Notes: generated from the sequence alone by a model not told the origin. A stretch of 6,700 nucleotides of DNA from Minisyncoccota bacterium (GCA_028708155.1 JAQVZN010000029.1:1-6700); one strand, 5' to 3'; counted from the first letter of the stretch, positions 1 to 5,766 are shown. Program-made: numbers and translations.

Positions 1-240
1 TATAAAGATCTTCCAGTTATCGCGTTTAGCACAAAAGGAACAAAAATTGCCTTAAGAAGCAAAGCTAAAACTATTGTTGCTATTGATAGCAATCCAGAGG
101 TAGAAGCCGCTTTCAAAAATGGAGAAATTGTTGCTGTTCTCGTCCAAGATTCATCAAGAGAAGGACGAATAGCAGTAGATATGGTTTCTTCGGGTAAAAA
201 AGAAGACTGTTTAATGAAACCAATGGTTTTATTCAAATAA
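1..240 (+). CDS. C-terminal part of a periplasmic-binding-protein / LacI-type ligand-binding domain (5' end outside window)
   Basis: This is an open frame from base 1 to the TAA at 238-240, giving the last 79 residues of a protein whose start lies outside the window. The segment IVAIDSNPEVEAAFKNGEI, followed by VLVQDSSREGRIAVD, matches the closing lobe of type 1 periplasmic binding proteins and LacI-type sensor domains. In those families an Asp sits at the end of a beta strand, then comes 'peal-ik-G-i-a-tv-Qdp--mG-iav'. Such domains bind small sugars or polyols, either for an ABC importer or as a transcription-factor sensor. The fragment cannot tell these apart, because the DNA-binding or signal-peptide end is missing. 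A polyol-binding role would fit the neighbouring inositol genes, but that is only context. The gene points toward the minus-strand cluster and ends at the shared terminator. Confidence 0.55.
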   Translation, partial: YKDLPVIAFSTKGTKIALRSKAKTIVAIDSNPEVEAAFKNGEIVAVLVQDSSREGRIAVDMVSSGKKEDCLMKPMVLFK

Positions 241-250
241 CTTCTTTACC

Positions 251-277
251 AAAAAAGAGCTTTTTAGCTCTCTTTTT
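251..277. terminator. Bidirectional intrinsic terminator between convergent genes
   Basis: The perfect stem GAGCT (257-261) / AGCTC (266-270) has a 4-nt TTTT loop. It is extended outward by an A-T pair and, after one mismatch, by AAAA/TTTT. On the plus strand it runs into seven Ts (273-279). On the minus strand it runs into six Ts (complement of 251-256). It can therefore end both the plus gene finishing at 240 and the minus-strand lipid operon. The minus-strand stop codon (264-266) lies in the loop and first stem base. Confidence 0.8.
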
Positions 278-836
278 TTAATATTTTGTAATTTTTATAA
301 AATCTCTGCAAGGACGTAATAAATGAGAAAAATGCTATTATATATAAAATATAAATCATTAAATTACTAAAGATTAATCCTAAAATAATTAAAATTAATC
401 TTTCCTTTCTTTCAATTATTCCCCCACCACTTTCTCCTCCAATAGACTTAGCATGTTTAGAAATATAACTAGAAAGCATAAAGAAAGTAAGAGCAAGTGT
501 GGCAGGACCCCATAATGCTGGATTAAAAAACCCTAAAGCAATATACCATGAAATTTCAGTTACCTTGTCTGTTACTGAATCAAACAAAGCCCCAAATTTT
601 GTTTCTTTATGATTAGCTTTCGCTACCGCTCCATCAAAACCATCCATTATACCAGAAAGAATAACAAACAAAATTGCTAGAGGAAAATTGTTACTGTATA
701 TAAAATAAGCAGCAATAAAACCAAAAACTAAAACTAAAAAAGTTACAAAATTAGCACTAACGCCCATCTTGCCTAAAGTTTTACCAACACTAGTTGTAAA
801 ACCAGAAAAGAAATTTCTAATTTCAGTTGTTAACAT
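264..836 (-). CDS. CDP-alcohol phosphatidyltransferase, phosphatidylinositol-phosphate-synthase-like (copy 1)
   Basis: This is a 190-residue integral membrane enzyme of the CDP-alcohol phosphatidyltransferase family, with about six hydrophobic segments. The family signature is complete in spacing: D65-x2-D68-G69-x2-A72-K73-x8-G82-x3-D86-x3-D90. The four Asp residues bind the metal and CDP. The usual Arg after Ala is replaced by Lys73. A GGG-I-I-E-R-K-E-R-L segment at 137-147 resembles the matching GG-x-IERxERL segment of mycobacterial phosphatidylinositol phosphate synthases and archaetidylinositol phosphate synthases, so an inositol phosphate acceptor is likely. Phosphatidylglycerol-phosphate synthesis is the main alternative. 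The gene is last in the minus-strand run. Its ATG lies inside the 3' end of the ATP-grasp gene (14-nt overlap), which suggests translational coupling. Its stop codon sits in the terminator hairpin. Confidence 0.85.
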   Translation of the reverse strand: MLTTEIRNFFSGFTTSVGKTLGKMGVSANFVTFLVLVFGFIAAYFIYSNNFPLAILFVILSGIMDGFDGAVAKANHKETKFGALFDSVTDKVTEISWYIALGFFNPALWGPATLALTFFMLSSYISKHAKSIGGESGGGIIERKERLILIILGLIFSNLMIYILYIIAFFSFITSLQRFYKNYKILKKES

Positions 837-1665
837 TATTTTTAGCTTTAAAATTATTTAATTCTTCTACAATCAAATTAGCTATTTCTGCACCAGCTTC
901 TTCTTGAGATAATTCTCCCATTGTTCCAAAAGATGGCCAATCATTAATATCAACACAATAAACTTTATTATTATCTTTTGTATCAATTATAAAATCTCCT
1001 CCAAAGATTTTTAACCCTGTTGCCTCTCCTACTGCTAAAACAGATCTTTCTATTTCATCAATAGTTTCTTTAGGAAAGCTCTCTCTAATTTGATTAGAAA
1101 TAATAACCTTTTTTCCAATAGCATAGAATTTAACATCTTCCCCTTTTACGAATTTTTGAACCATCACTTCGTGAAGTCCAAGGCAACGATATGTTTCCAT
1201 CGCTGCATCAAAATGGAATTCTTTATCAATAACAAACCAGTATTCATGTCTGTTAGCTGGTTTTAAAATAACTCTACCCTCTAAATCAGAAAACTGTAAT
1301 TCATCAATTAAATAAGTTTTGGCTTCTGGAACTCTGACTCCGTTCTCCATTACTTTAGCGTAAGTTAAAAAACGATTAAAAGAAACCCTAATCGATGCTG
1401 GAGAATTAATAATAAAAACTGGTTTATTATCTTTAATTAAAGACAAGTAATCATTAATTCCTGCGTCTCTTGCCATTGAAAATATTAAATCGCTATCTCT
1501 ATCTCCTGCTCTTTCTTTAATAAATTGAGAAGGAAACATAGTGGAAACATCAAAACCTTTATTTTTCATTTCATCAGCAACAAAATCTAAAATTCTTTGA
1601 TCAGATCCTGGTTTTCCTGCTAATTTTATTTCTCTATATAATCCAATGGCTTTAGGTTTAGACAT
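823..1665 (-). CDS. ATP-grasp enzyme (RimK / inositol-phosphate-kinase-like fold), substrate unknown
   Basis: This 280-residue soluble protein has the layout of an ATP-grasp enzyme. An N-terminal alpha/beta domain runs to about residue 85. A pre-ATP segment follows (INSPASIR, residues 86-93, then a helix and VRVPEAKTYL at 111-119+). The central ATP lid carries VILKP (K135), VMVQKFVKGEDVKF (168-180; E176, D177) and GGDFIID (222-228). The metal-binding strand is VDINDWPSF (238-246; D239, N241). This family couples ATP to peptide-like ligation (RimK, glutathione synthase) or to phosphorylation (inositol 1,3,4-trisphosphate 5/6-kinase). The DIN-x2-P ending recalls the DINYFPGY strand of the latter. 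It lies 17 nt after the PadR-like gene and overlaps the transferase gene, so all three are probably one transcript. Before the ATG there is only an A/G-rich AAAGAAAAAAAGA stretch. The fold is well supported; the reaction is not known. Confidence 0.78.
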   Translation of the reverse strand: MSKPKAIGLYREIKLAGKPGSDQRILDFVADEMKNKGFDVSTMFPSQFIKERAGDRDSDLIFSMARDAGINDYLSLIKDNKPVFIINSPASIRVSFNRFLTYAKVMENGVRVPEAKTYLIDELQFSDLEGRVILKPANRHEYWFVIDKEFHFDAAMETYRCLGLHEVMVQKFVKGEDVKFYAIGKKVIISNQIRESFPKETIDEIERSVLAVGEATGLKIFGGDFIIDTKDNNKVYCVDINDWPSFGTMGELSQEEAGAEIANLIVEELNNFKAKNNVNN

Positions 1666-1682
1666 ATCTTTTTTTCTTTAAT

Positions 1683-1982
1683 TTATAATTTTTGGATTAA
1701 ATCTGAAGAAAAACCTTTCATAGATTCTAATTCTTTTAATCCTTTTTCCGTAGTTTTGTAAGATGGTTTCCCTGCTAATTTTTCCTTGCTAGCATATCCC
1801 TCTTTTTTCAATCTAAACAAAACTGTTTTAGCTATTAATTTATTTGGCAAAAAACCAAATTTTTCAAAAATCAACATAGAGATATCTTCTTCTTTTATCT
1901 CAACTTCTTTAGCTAAAGATAAAATATAAATCCAAAGATTTCCGTCTGTGATTGAATTGCTAAATCTTTTTATTGGTTCCAT
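1683..1982 (-). CDS. PadR-like winged-helix transcriptional regulator (copy 1)
   Basis: This is a 99-residue protein with the helix-helix-helix-wing pattern of the PadR family. The N-terminal helix carries GNLWIYILSL (14-23). A helix-turn-helix follows (FGFLPNKLIAKTVLFRL, 42-58), then EGY (61-63), a basic beta wing (about 64-77), and a C-terminal helix starting TEKGLKELE (78-86). PadR proteins are DNA-binding dimers, usually repressors, often beside the genes they control. It aligns without gaps over all 99 residues to the second copy at 5802-6101, with 34 identities by hand count. The dimerising helix is very short compared with classical PadR. It is first in the PadR/ATP-grasp/transferase run and appears to have its own promoter (2010-2038). 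No Shine-Dalgarno sequence is visible. Its target is inferred, not seen. Confidence 0.75.
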   Translation of the reverse strand: MEPIKRFSNSITDGNLWIYILSLAKEVEIKEEDISMLIFEKFGFLPNKLIAKTVLFRLKKEGYASKEKLAGKPSYKTTEKGLKELESMKGFSSDLIQKL

Positions 1983-2009
1983 AGTTTTAAATATTATTTA
2001 TATAACTTT

Positions 2010-2038
2010 ATTATACTATTATCTTTCTCTTTTGCCAA
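2010..2038 (-). promoter_or_regulatory. Sigma70-type promoter inside the 3' end of the inositol-phosphate synthase gene
   Basis: On the minus strand, TTGGCA (2038-2033) is separated by 17 nt from a perfect TATAAT (2015-2010). Transcription would start near 2003, about 20 nt before the PadR-like ATG at 1982. The -35 box falls in the last codons of the synthase gene, so the PadR/ATP-grasp/transferase genes can be transcribed without the synthase. TATAAT-like strings are common in AT-rich DNA, but the -35 and the spacing add support. Confidence 0.6.
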
Positions 2039-3131
2039 GAATAAATTCTTCTATCATTTCCCTTGCCTTATCGTCTGTAAATTGTTGCATTGGATGTTTC
2101 ATAAAGTAAGCTGATGATGATAATAATGGACCAGCAACTTTTCTGTCTAAAGCAATTCTTAATAATCTTATTGCATCAATAATACATCCAGCAGAGTTAG
2201 GAGAATCTTCAACTGATAATTTTAATTCAATTGATATTGGTACGTTACCAAATTTTCTTCCCTCCATTCTTAAGAAACAAATTTTATTATCCTTTAAGAA
2301 AGGAACGTAATCTGATGGTCCAATATGTAAATTATTATAACCTAATCTTTGAGACAATTCTGATTCCACAGCTTCAGTCTTAGAAAGTTTTTTAGATTTT
2401 AATCTTTTTCTTTCAAGCATGTTTAAGAAATCAGTATTTCCTCCAAAGTTTAATTGATATGATCTATCAACAATAACTCCTCTTTGTGAAAACAAATGAG
2501 CTAAAGTTCTGTGAGTAATAGTTGCTCCAACTTGAGCTTTAATATCATCTCCCAAACAAGGAATTCCAGCGTCTTCAAATTTCTTTGCCCATGTTTCGTC
2601 TGAACAAATAAAAACTGGCATTGCGTTTATAAAACCAATACCTGCTTTAAGACAAGCTTGAGCATAAAACTCAGTTGCCTTTTGAGATCCTACTGGCATA
2701 TAATTAACAAGCATTTGTGCTCCAGATTTTTTAAGTTCTTCTACTACATCAACTGGCTCTTTATCAGAAATAACAAATCTTTCCTCTTCTGGATAGTCTG
2801 CCATATGGTCAGCAACACCATCAAGAACTGGTCCCATTTTTACTGTAACTCCACTTTTTGGAAGATTTCTAGCAAAAATAATTGTATTATTTGGTTTTTC
2901 TAATATAGCCTCTGAAAGATCTTTTCCAACTTTTCTTTTATCAATATCAAAAGCAGCAACAACTTTAATGTCAGAAATTTTATAATCTCCAATAATGTTA
3001 TGCATTAATCCAGGAACTAATTCATCATCATTTTGTACGTCTTTATAAAAATGAAATCCTTGAACTAAAGAACTGCAACAATTACCTATTCCGGCAATAG
3101 CAATTTTTATCTCTTTGTTATTTTCTTCCAT
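2019..3131 (-). CDS. ino1: myo-inositol-3-phosphate synthase (actinobacterial/archaeal type)
   Basis: This 370-residue NAD-dependent enzyme isomerises D-glucose 6-phosphate to 1D-myo-inositol 3-phosphate, the entry step to all inositol compounds. It begins with a Rossmann strand-loop IAIAGIGNCCSSLVQG (10-25), the short GxGNCxSS form seen in actinobacterial and archaeal enzymes. Further hallmarks are the GNTDFLNMLERKRLKSKK segment, SKTEAV, HIGPSDYVPFL, EGRKFGNVP and SVEDSPNSAGCIIDAIR. The C-terminal part is the conserved GPLLSSSAYFMKHP. These resemble Mycobacterium Ino1 nearly block by block, and the length is the same (about 365-370). The ATG at 3131 was chosen over an in-frame TTG at 3167 because the added residues are hydrophobic filler outside the family and the upstream start would lie in the promoter -10. 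The double stop TAA TAG ends it, 36 nt before the PadR-like gene. Confidence 0.93.
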   Translation of the reverse strand: MEENNKEIKIAIAGIGNCCSSLVQGFHFYKDVQNDDELVPGLMHNIIGDYKISDIKVVAAFDIDKRKVGKDLSEAILEKPNNTIIFARNLPKSGVTVKMGPVLDGVADHMADYPEEERFVISDKEPVDVVEELKKSGAQMLVNYMPVGSQKATEFYAQACLKAGIGFINAMPVFICSDETWAKKFEDAGIPCLGDDIKAQVGATITHRTLAHLFSQRGVIVDRSYQLNFGGNTDFLNMLERKRLKSKKLSKTEAVESELSQRLGYNNLHIGPSDYVPFLKDNKICFLRMEGRKFGNVPISIELKLSVEDSPNSAGCIIDAIRLLRIALDRKVAGPLLSSSAYFMKHPMQQFTDDKAREMIEEFILGKRER

Positions 3132-3170
3132 ATGTTTTTTCCGTATTATAATTAAACTTATTATCAATTA

Positions 3171-3190
3171 TATTTTACACCTGTAAAATA
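3171..3190. promoter_or_regulatory. Inverted-repeat operator candidate in the ino1 promoter
   Basis: TATTTTACA-CC-TGTAAAATA is a perfect 9+9 bp inverted repeat with a 2-bp centre. It fills most of the spacer and overlaps the -10 box of the minus-strand promoter at 3172-3199, the classic place for a repressor dimer to block RNA polymerase. The regulator is not identified; either PadR-like protein is a candidate by proximity only. The run after it is not T-rich on either strand, so a terminator is less likely. Confidence 0.6.
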
Positions 3191-3199
3191 GTTTGTCAA
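3172..3199 (-). promoter_or_regulatory. Sigma70-type promoter for ino1
   Basis: On the minus strand, a consensus TTGACA (3199-3194) is followed after 16 nt by TAAAAT (3177-3172). Its -35 overlaps the TGA stop of the transporter gene (3196-3198). The predicted start near 3165 leaves about 34 nt of leader before the ATG at 3131, with only a weak GGAAA upstream of the start. A second TATAAT lies at 3150-3145 without a good -35. Confidence 0.65.
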
Positions 3200-4374
3200 C
3201 ATTCTTTTTTCTCTCTTAAATTAAATAAATCAAAAATTTGATCTTTAAATATCATCATAAGTGTTCCTACTAATCCTAAAATAAAACACATAATAAATGG
3301 CGAGTTAATACTACTAAAATCAATCAATAATCCTGCGATTAAAGGCCCTATAACTCTTGCTAAATATTGGAAAGTATCGCTAATAGACATTCCTGTGGCT
3401 CTAATTTCTTCTGCGATATTAGTAGAAATAAAAGCTTTTGTAATATTAAGCCCACCTGCTCTTCCTATTGTGAAAATTCCTAATAATAAAATTAAAAAAA
3501 CAATGTTCTTTGTATAAATAAAAAATAATGAAGAAATAGCAATCAATATTGAAGTAATCGCAAGTGATTTTTTATGACCCATTCTATCCATAAATTTTCC
3601 TAACCCCAACAGCCCAACAACGCTGACAATTGAACCACAACCAATAACAAGTCCAACAGTCGCTATATCAAAATTAATTGCTGTTAAGTATAAAGGAACA
3701 GCTAAACTAATAACTGACTCAAAAAATCCTGTTAAAAAACCTCCAACAATTAAATAAATTAAAAAATCCCATCTATTAGACCCTAATTCTCTAAAAAGCT
3801 TTTTAATACTAGGATTCTTCTTGTCTTGAGCTTTAATAATATTTTCATTTTTAAGAAAATAAGAAAAAGCTAGTCCTATGATTCCAAGAATCGCCCAAAC
3901 ATAAAAAGCCATTTGCATTCCACCACTTTTTAAAACTAAAGCCCCTCCTATAATAGGTCCAATAAAAGCTCCTATTTGATAAAAACTTTCTAATTTAAAT
4001 AAAGCTTTTGTTTTCTCTTTATGTAAAATAGTTACGATACTACTAATAGAAGAATAATAAAAATTACTCAATATTCCAATCACGAAATACATTAAGGTGA
4101 AAAATAAAATAGAATCAGATACAGTAAAAAGTAAAGCAACGAGAGGTAAAGCAAAAAAGACATAAAATAATGTCTTTCCTTTTCCAAGCGCATCAGAAAC
4201 CCATCCACAAGGCAATGCTAAAAATTTAGAACCTGCATAAAGAGAAGAAATTATACTTATTTGAGAAGCACTTGCAACGCCAGCAAAAAAAGAAGGAAAA
4301 ACCTTTGAAACAATATTGAACCCGGCTGACCACAACCCTTGTAATAAATATGGTATCTCTTTATATAATTTCAT
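3196..4374 (-). CDS. Major facilitator superfamily transporter
   Basis: This 392-residue, strongly hydrophobic protein has about 12 membrane segments in two halves joined by a charged loop near residues 175-200 (KNENIIKAQDKKNPSIKKLF). The MFS motif A (G-x3-D-x2-G-x-G-K) is present between helices 2 and 3 as GWVSDALGKGK (57-67). A degenerate copy, GKFMDRMGHKKS, lies in the second half, as expected from the family's internal duplication. It would move a small solute across the cytoplasmic membrane, driven by an ion gradient. Drug-exporter-like members share this form, and the substrate cannot be read from sequence. It lies 64 nt upstream of ino1, so read-through is possible, but ino1 has its own promoter. 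Its own promoter (4382-4410) predicts a leaderless mRNA. Confidence 0.85.
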   Translation of the reverse strand: MKLYKEIPYLLQGLWSAGFNIVSKVFPSFFAGVASASQISIISSLYAGSKFLALPCGWVSDALGKGKTLFYVFFALPLVALLFTVSDSILFFTLMYFVIGILSNFYYSSISSIVTILHKEKTKALFKLESFYQIGAFIGPIIGGALVLKSGGMQMAFYVWAILGIIGLAFSYFLKNENIIKAQDKKNPSIKKLFRELGSNRWDFLIYLIVGGFLTGFFESVISLAVPLYLTAINFDIATVGLVIGCGSIVSVVGLLGLGKFMDRMGHKKSLAITSILIAISSLFFIYTKNIVFLILLLGIFTIGRAGGLNITKAFISTNIAEEIRATGMSISDTFQYLARVIGPLIAGLLIDFSSINSPFIMCFILGLVGTLMMIFKDQIFDLFNLREKKEC

Positions 4375-4381
4375 TTTCTAA

Positions 4382-4410
4382 ATATTAGCATATTTTACCT
4401 TGTTGTTCAA
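4382..4410 (-). promoter_or_regulatory. Promoter of the MFS gene, predicted leaderless
   Basis: On the minus strand, TTGAAC (4410-4405) is followed after 17 nt by TAATAT (4387-4382), preceded by TGC as in an extended -10. Only 7 nt separate the -10 from the ATG at 4374, so transcription should begin at or next to the start codon. Its -35 abuts the -35 of the divergent PHP-gene promoter. Confidence 0.65.
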
Positions 4411-4428
4411 CTTAATTTGTGGTACATT
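4400..4428 (+). promoter_or_regulatory. Promoter of the PHP phosphoesterase gene, predicted leaderless
   Basis: TTGTTG (4400-4405) is followed after 17 nt by TACATT (4423-4428), preceded by TGG as in an extended -10. Six nt separate the -10 from the ATG at 4435, so the transcript is predicted to start at the initiation codon. The match to consensus is moderate, but the geometry equals that of three other promoters here. Confidence 0.55.
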
Positions 4429-4434
4429 TTAATT

Positions 4435-5088
4435 ATGAAAATAGATTTACATTGTCACACCAAATATTCTAAAGACGCCATGTCTTCTCTTGATGACATT
4501 TTTAAAGTTTTAAAGAAAAAAGGAATAGACGGAATTGCAATTACTGACCACGACAATATTAATGGCTGGAATGATGCAAGAGAAGTTTCTAAAAAACACA
4601 ACATGCAAGTTATTTTAGGAGAAGAAATAAAATCTAAAAATGGAGATATTTTAGGACTTTTTTTAAAGAAAGAAATATTAATGAGAAACGAAGATCCAGA
4701 AAAAATAATTAATGAAATCCATGCGCAAAATGGGTTAGCTATTATTCCTCACCCATTTGATATAAAAAAACCTTTTAGAAATATCGAAAGTTATTTAAAT
4801 ATTATAGACGGAATAGAAATATTTAATGCTAGAAGATTCTTAGATAGCGAAAATGATAAAGCAAAAGAACTAGCAGAAAAATACCCTAATTTAATAATAA
4901 GTGCTGGAAGCGATAGTCATATTTCTTCCACTGCAGGTTCTGCCTACATAGAATCTTATGCAACTAATTTAGATGATTTTAGAAAAAATCTTGAAAGAAA
5001 AGAAGTAAAATGGTTTGGAAAAAAAACCTCTATGATTTATTTACTAATTCCTACTATTAAAAAATTAAAAAATAAATTTTTTAAATAA
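4435..5088 (+). CDS. PHP-domain metal-dependent phosphoesterase
   Basis: This 217-residue soluble protein has all the metal-ligand motifs of the PHP (polymerase and histidinol phosphatase) family. They are DLHCHT (D4, H6, H8), ITDHDN (D38, H39, D40), the GEE turn (E63/E64), IPHPFD (H106), an Asn after the EIF strand (N131) and AGSDSH (D160, H162). Members hydrolyse phosphomonoesters such as histidinol phosphate or AMP/nucleotides with a trinuclear metal centre. Beside an inositol-phosphate synthase and lipid transferases, an inositol-phosphate or phosphatidylinositol-phosphate phosphatase role is attractive but is pure context. The ATG at 4435 was chosen because MKIDLHCHT is the usual family N-terminus. 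An in-frame TTG at 4417 would add six residues and lies upstream of the -10. The gene converges on the second transferase gene, with an 8-bp overlap of 3' ends. Confidence 0.88.
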   Translation: MKIDLHCHTKYSKDAMSSLDDIFKVLKKKGIDGIAITDHDNINGWNDAREVSKKHNMQVILGEEIKSKNGDILGLFLKKEILMRNEDPEKIINEIHAQNGLAIIPHPFDIKKPFRNIESYLNIIDGIEIFNARRFLDSENDKAKELAEKYPNLIISAGSDSHISSTAGSAYIESYATNLDDFRKNLERKEVKWFGKKTSMIYLLIPTIKKLKNKFFK

Positions 5089-5686
5089 TTTTATTTCTTT
5101 TAACCGCAGAAAAAAATCTTTGGAACGAAGTGAATATAGAAAGTAAAGCAATAAGAATAATCGTTATCATTGCTAAATAATATTGTGAATATATTAAAAA
5201 TATAAAAGCAATAGAGATTAAAATAATTCTCTCTCCTCTTGTTAAGAGACCTCCTTTGAATTCTTTATTTGTAAGTCCTTTTTCTATGGCAGCAGCTTTC
5301 GCGTAAGTAGTTGTAAGAGATCCCAATAAACTTAAAAAAATCCAAACATAAGAAGGAAGAAATATTGTTGGAAGAGGAAGGAAAAGAAATCCTAAAAGCA
5401 TAATTCCTTCAACATACCTATCTAAAAATGTATCCAAATAAGCTCCTATATTCGTAGACATATTTTTAGCTCTTGCCACTGACCCATCTATAAAATCAAG
5501 AACGCCTGCAATTAAAAAAGAAACAAAAGCAGCAACAAAATTAAAATTAATTACAAAATACAATCCCAATAAAGCAACGAATAAACTAGAAATCGTCCAT
5601 TGATTAGGAGTAATAGGTAGTCTTCCTAAAGTCATACCAATAAATTTTTCTTCTGATTTAAACCACTGTCTTTTTAAATCTAACAT
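5081..5686 (-). CDS. CDP-alcohol phosphatidyltransferase (copy 2), inositol-phosphate or glycerol-phosphate type
   Basis: This 201-residue membrane enzyme has about six hydrophobic segments and the canonical signature D64-x2-D67-G68-x2-A71-R72-x8-G81-x3-D85-x3-D89, with the usual Arg72. It transfers a phosphatidyl (or archaetidyl-like) group from a CDP-lipid to an alcohol, releasing CMP. The cytosolic stretch TTYAKAAAIEKG (126-137) and KGGLLTRGERI (144-153) falls where archaetidylinositol-phosphate and phosphatidylinositol-phosphate synthases place acceptor-phosphate-binding basic residues. Copy 1 differs here, so the two probably use different acceptors; which one uses inositol phosphate is unsettled. 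The ATG at 5686 fits the expected amphipathic N-terminus and sits 6 nt after a -10 box. It is divergent from the second PadR-like gene, which may control it. Confidence 0.87.
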   Translation of the reverse strand: MLDLKRQWFKSEEKFIGMTLGRLPITPNQWTISSLFVALLGLYFVINFNFVAAFVSFLIAGVLDFIDGSVARAKNMSTNIGAYLDTFLDRYVEGIMLLGFLFLPLPTIFLPSYVWIFLSLLGSLTTTYAKAAAIEKGLTNKEFKGGLLTRGERIILISIAFIFLIYSQYYLAMITIILIALLSIFTSFQRFFSAVKRNKII

Positions 5687-5692
5687 AAAATT

Positions 5693-5721
5693 ATAATAAC
5701 CTATTGTTTTTTTAACGTCAA
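5693..5721 (-). promoter_or_regulatory. Promoter of CDP-alcohol transferase copy 2, predicted leaderless
   Basis: On the minus strand, TTGACG (5721-5716) is followed after 17 nt by TATTAT (5698-5693). The ATG at 5686 follows 6 nt later, so no leader is predicted. A heptamer copy (5694-5700) overlaps the -10 box, which would suit repression. Confidence 0.65.
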
Positions 5722-5760
5722 CTTTTAATTATTCGTTATTAATGTTATTATTTTAATAAC
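5694..5760. repeat. Four copies of heptamer TAATAAC/GTTATTA in the divergent intergenic region
   Basis: TAATAAC occurs at 5694-5700 and 5754-5760, and its complement GTTATTA at 5735-5741 and 5744-5750. The last two of the four form a perfect inverted repeat, GTTATTA-TTT-TAATAAC (5744-5760). One copy overlaps the -10 of the transferase gene, and the cluster lies just upstream of the -35 of the PadR-like gene. This is a plausible operator array for that regulator, though a low-complexity AT coincidence is possible. The rest of this 115-bp gap holds only the two promoters. Confidence 0.5.
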
Positions 5761-5766
5761 CTCTTA

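Noticed and set aside
2658..2903. 81-codon open frame on the plus strand opposite ino1
   Set aside because: It lies wholly inside the well-supported ino1 gene on the other strand, has a low-complexity Phe/Ile/Asn/Ser-rich product and no domain.
264..3131. Archaeal origin suggested by the inositol-lipid genes
   Set aside because: EF-P is bacterial, the promoters are sigma70-like, and the synthase equally resembles the actinobacterial enzyme.
3132..3167. Upstream TTG start for ino1 adding 12 residues
   Set aside because: The extension has no family counterpart, and the TTG overlaps the TATAAT-like region of the promoter; the ATG at 3131 begins just before the Rossmann strand as expected.
4022..4033. 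TGTAAAATAGTT, repeating 12 bp of the ino1 operator flank, inside the MFS gene
   Set aside because: It is a single half-site in coding sequence without an inverted partner, most likely chance in AT-rich DNA. It warns that a half-site alone means little.
4417..4434. Upstream TTG start for the PHP gene adding 6 residues
   Set aside because: The family normally starts M-x-D-x-H-x-H as the ATG at 4435 gives, and the TTG lies before the predicted -10 box.
5060..5100. Possible AT-only hairpin at the convergent 3' ends
   Set aside because: There are no GC pairs in the stem and the arms are irregular; such A/T runs are expected from base composition.
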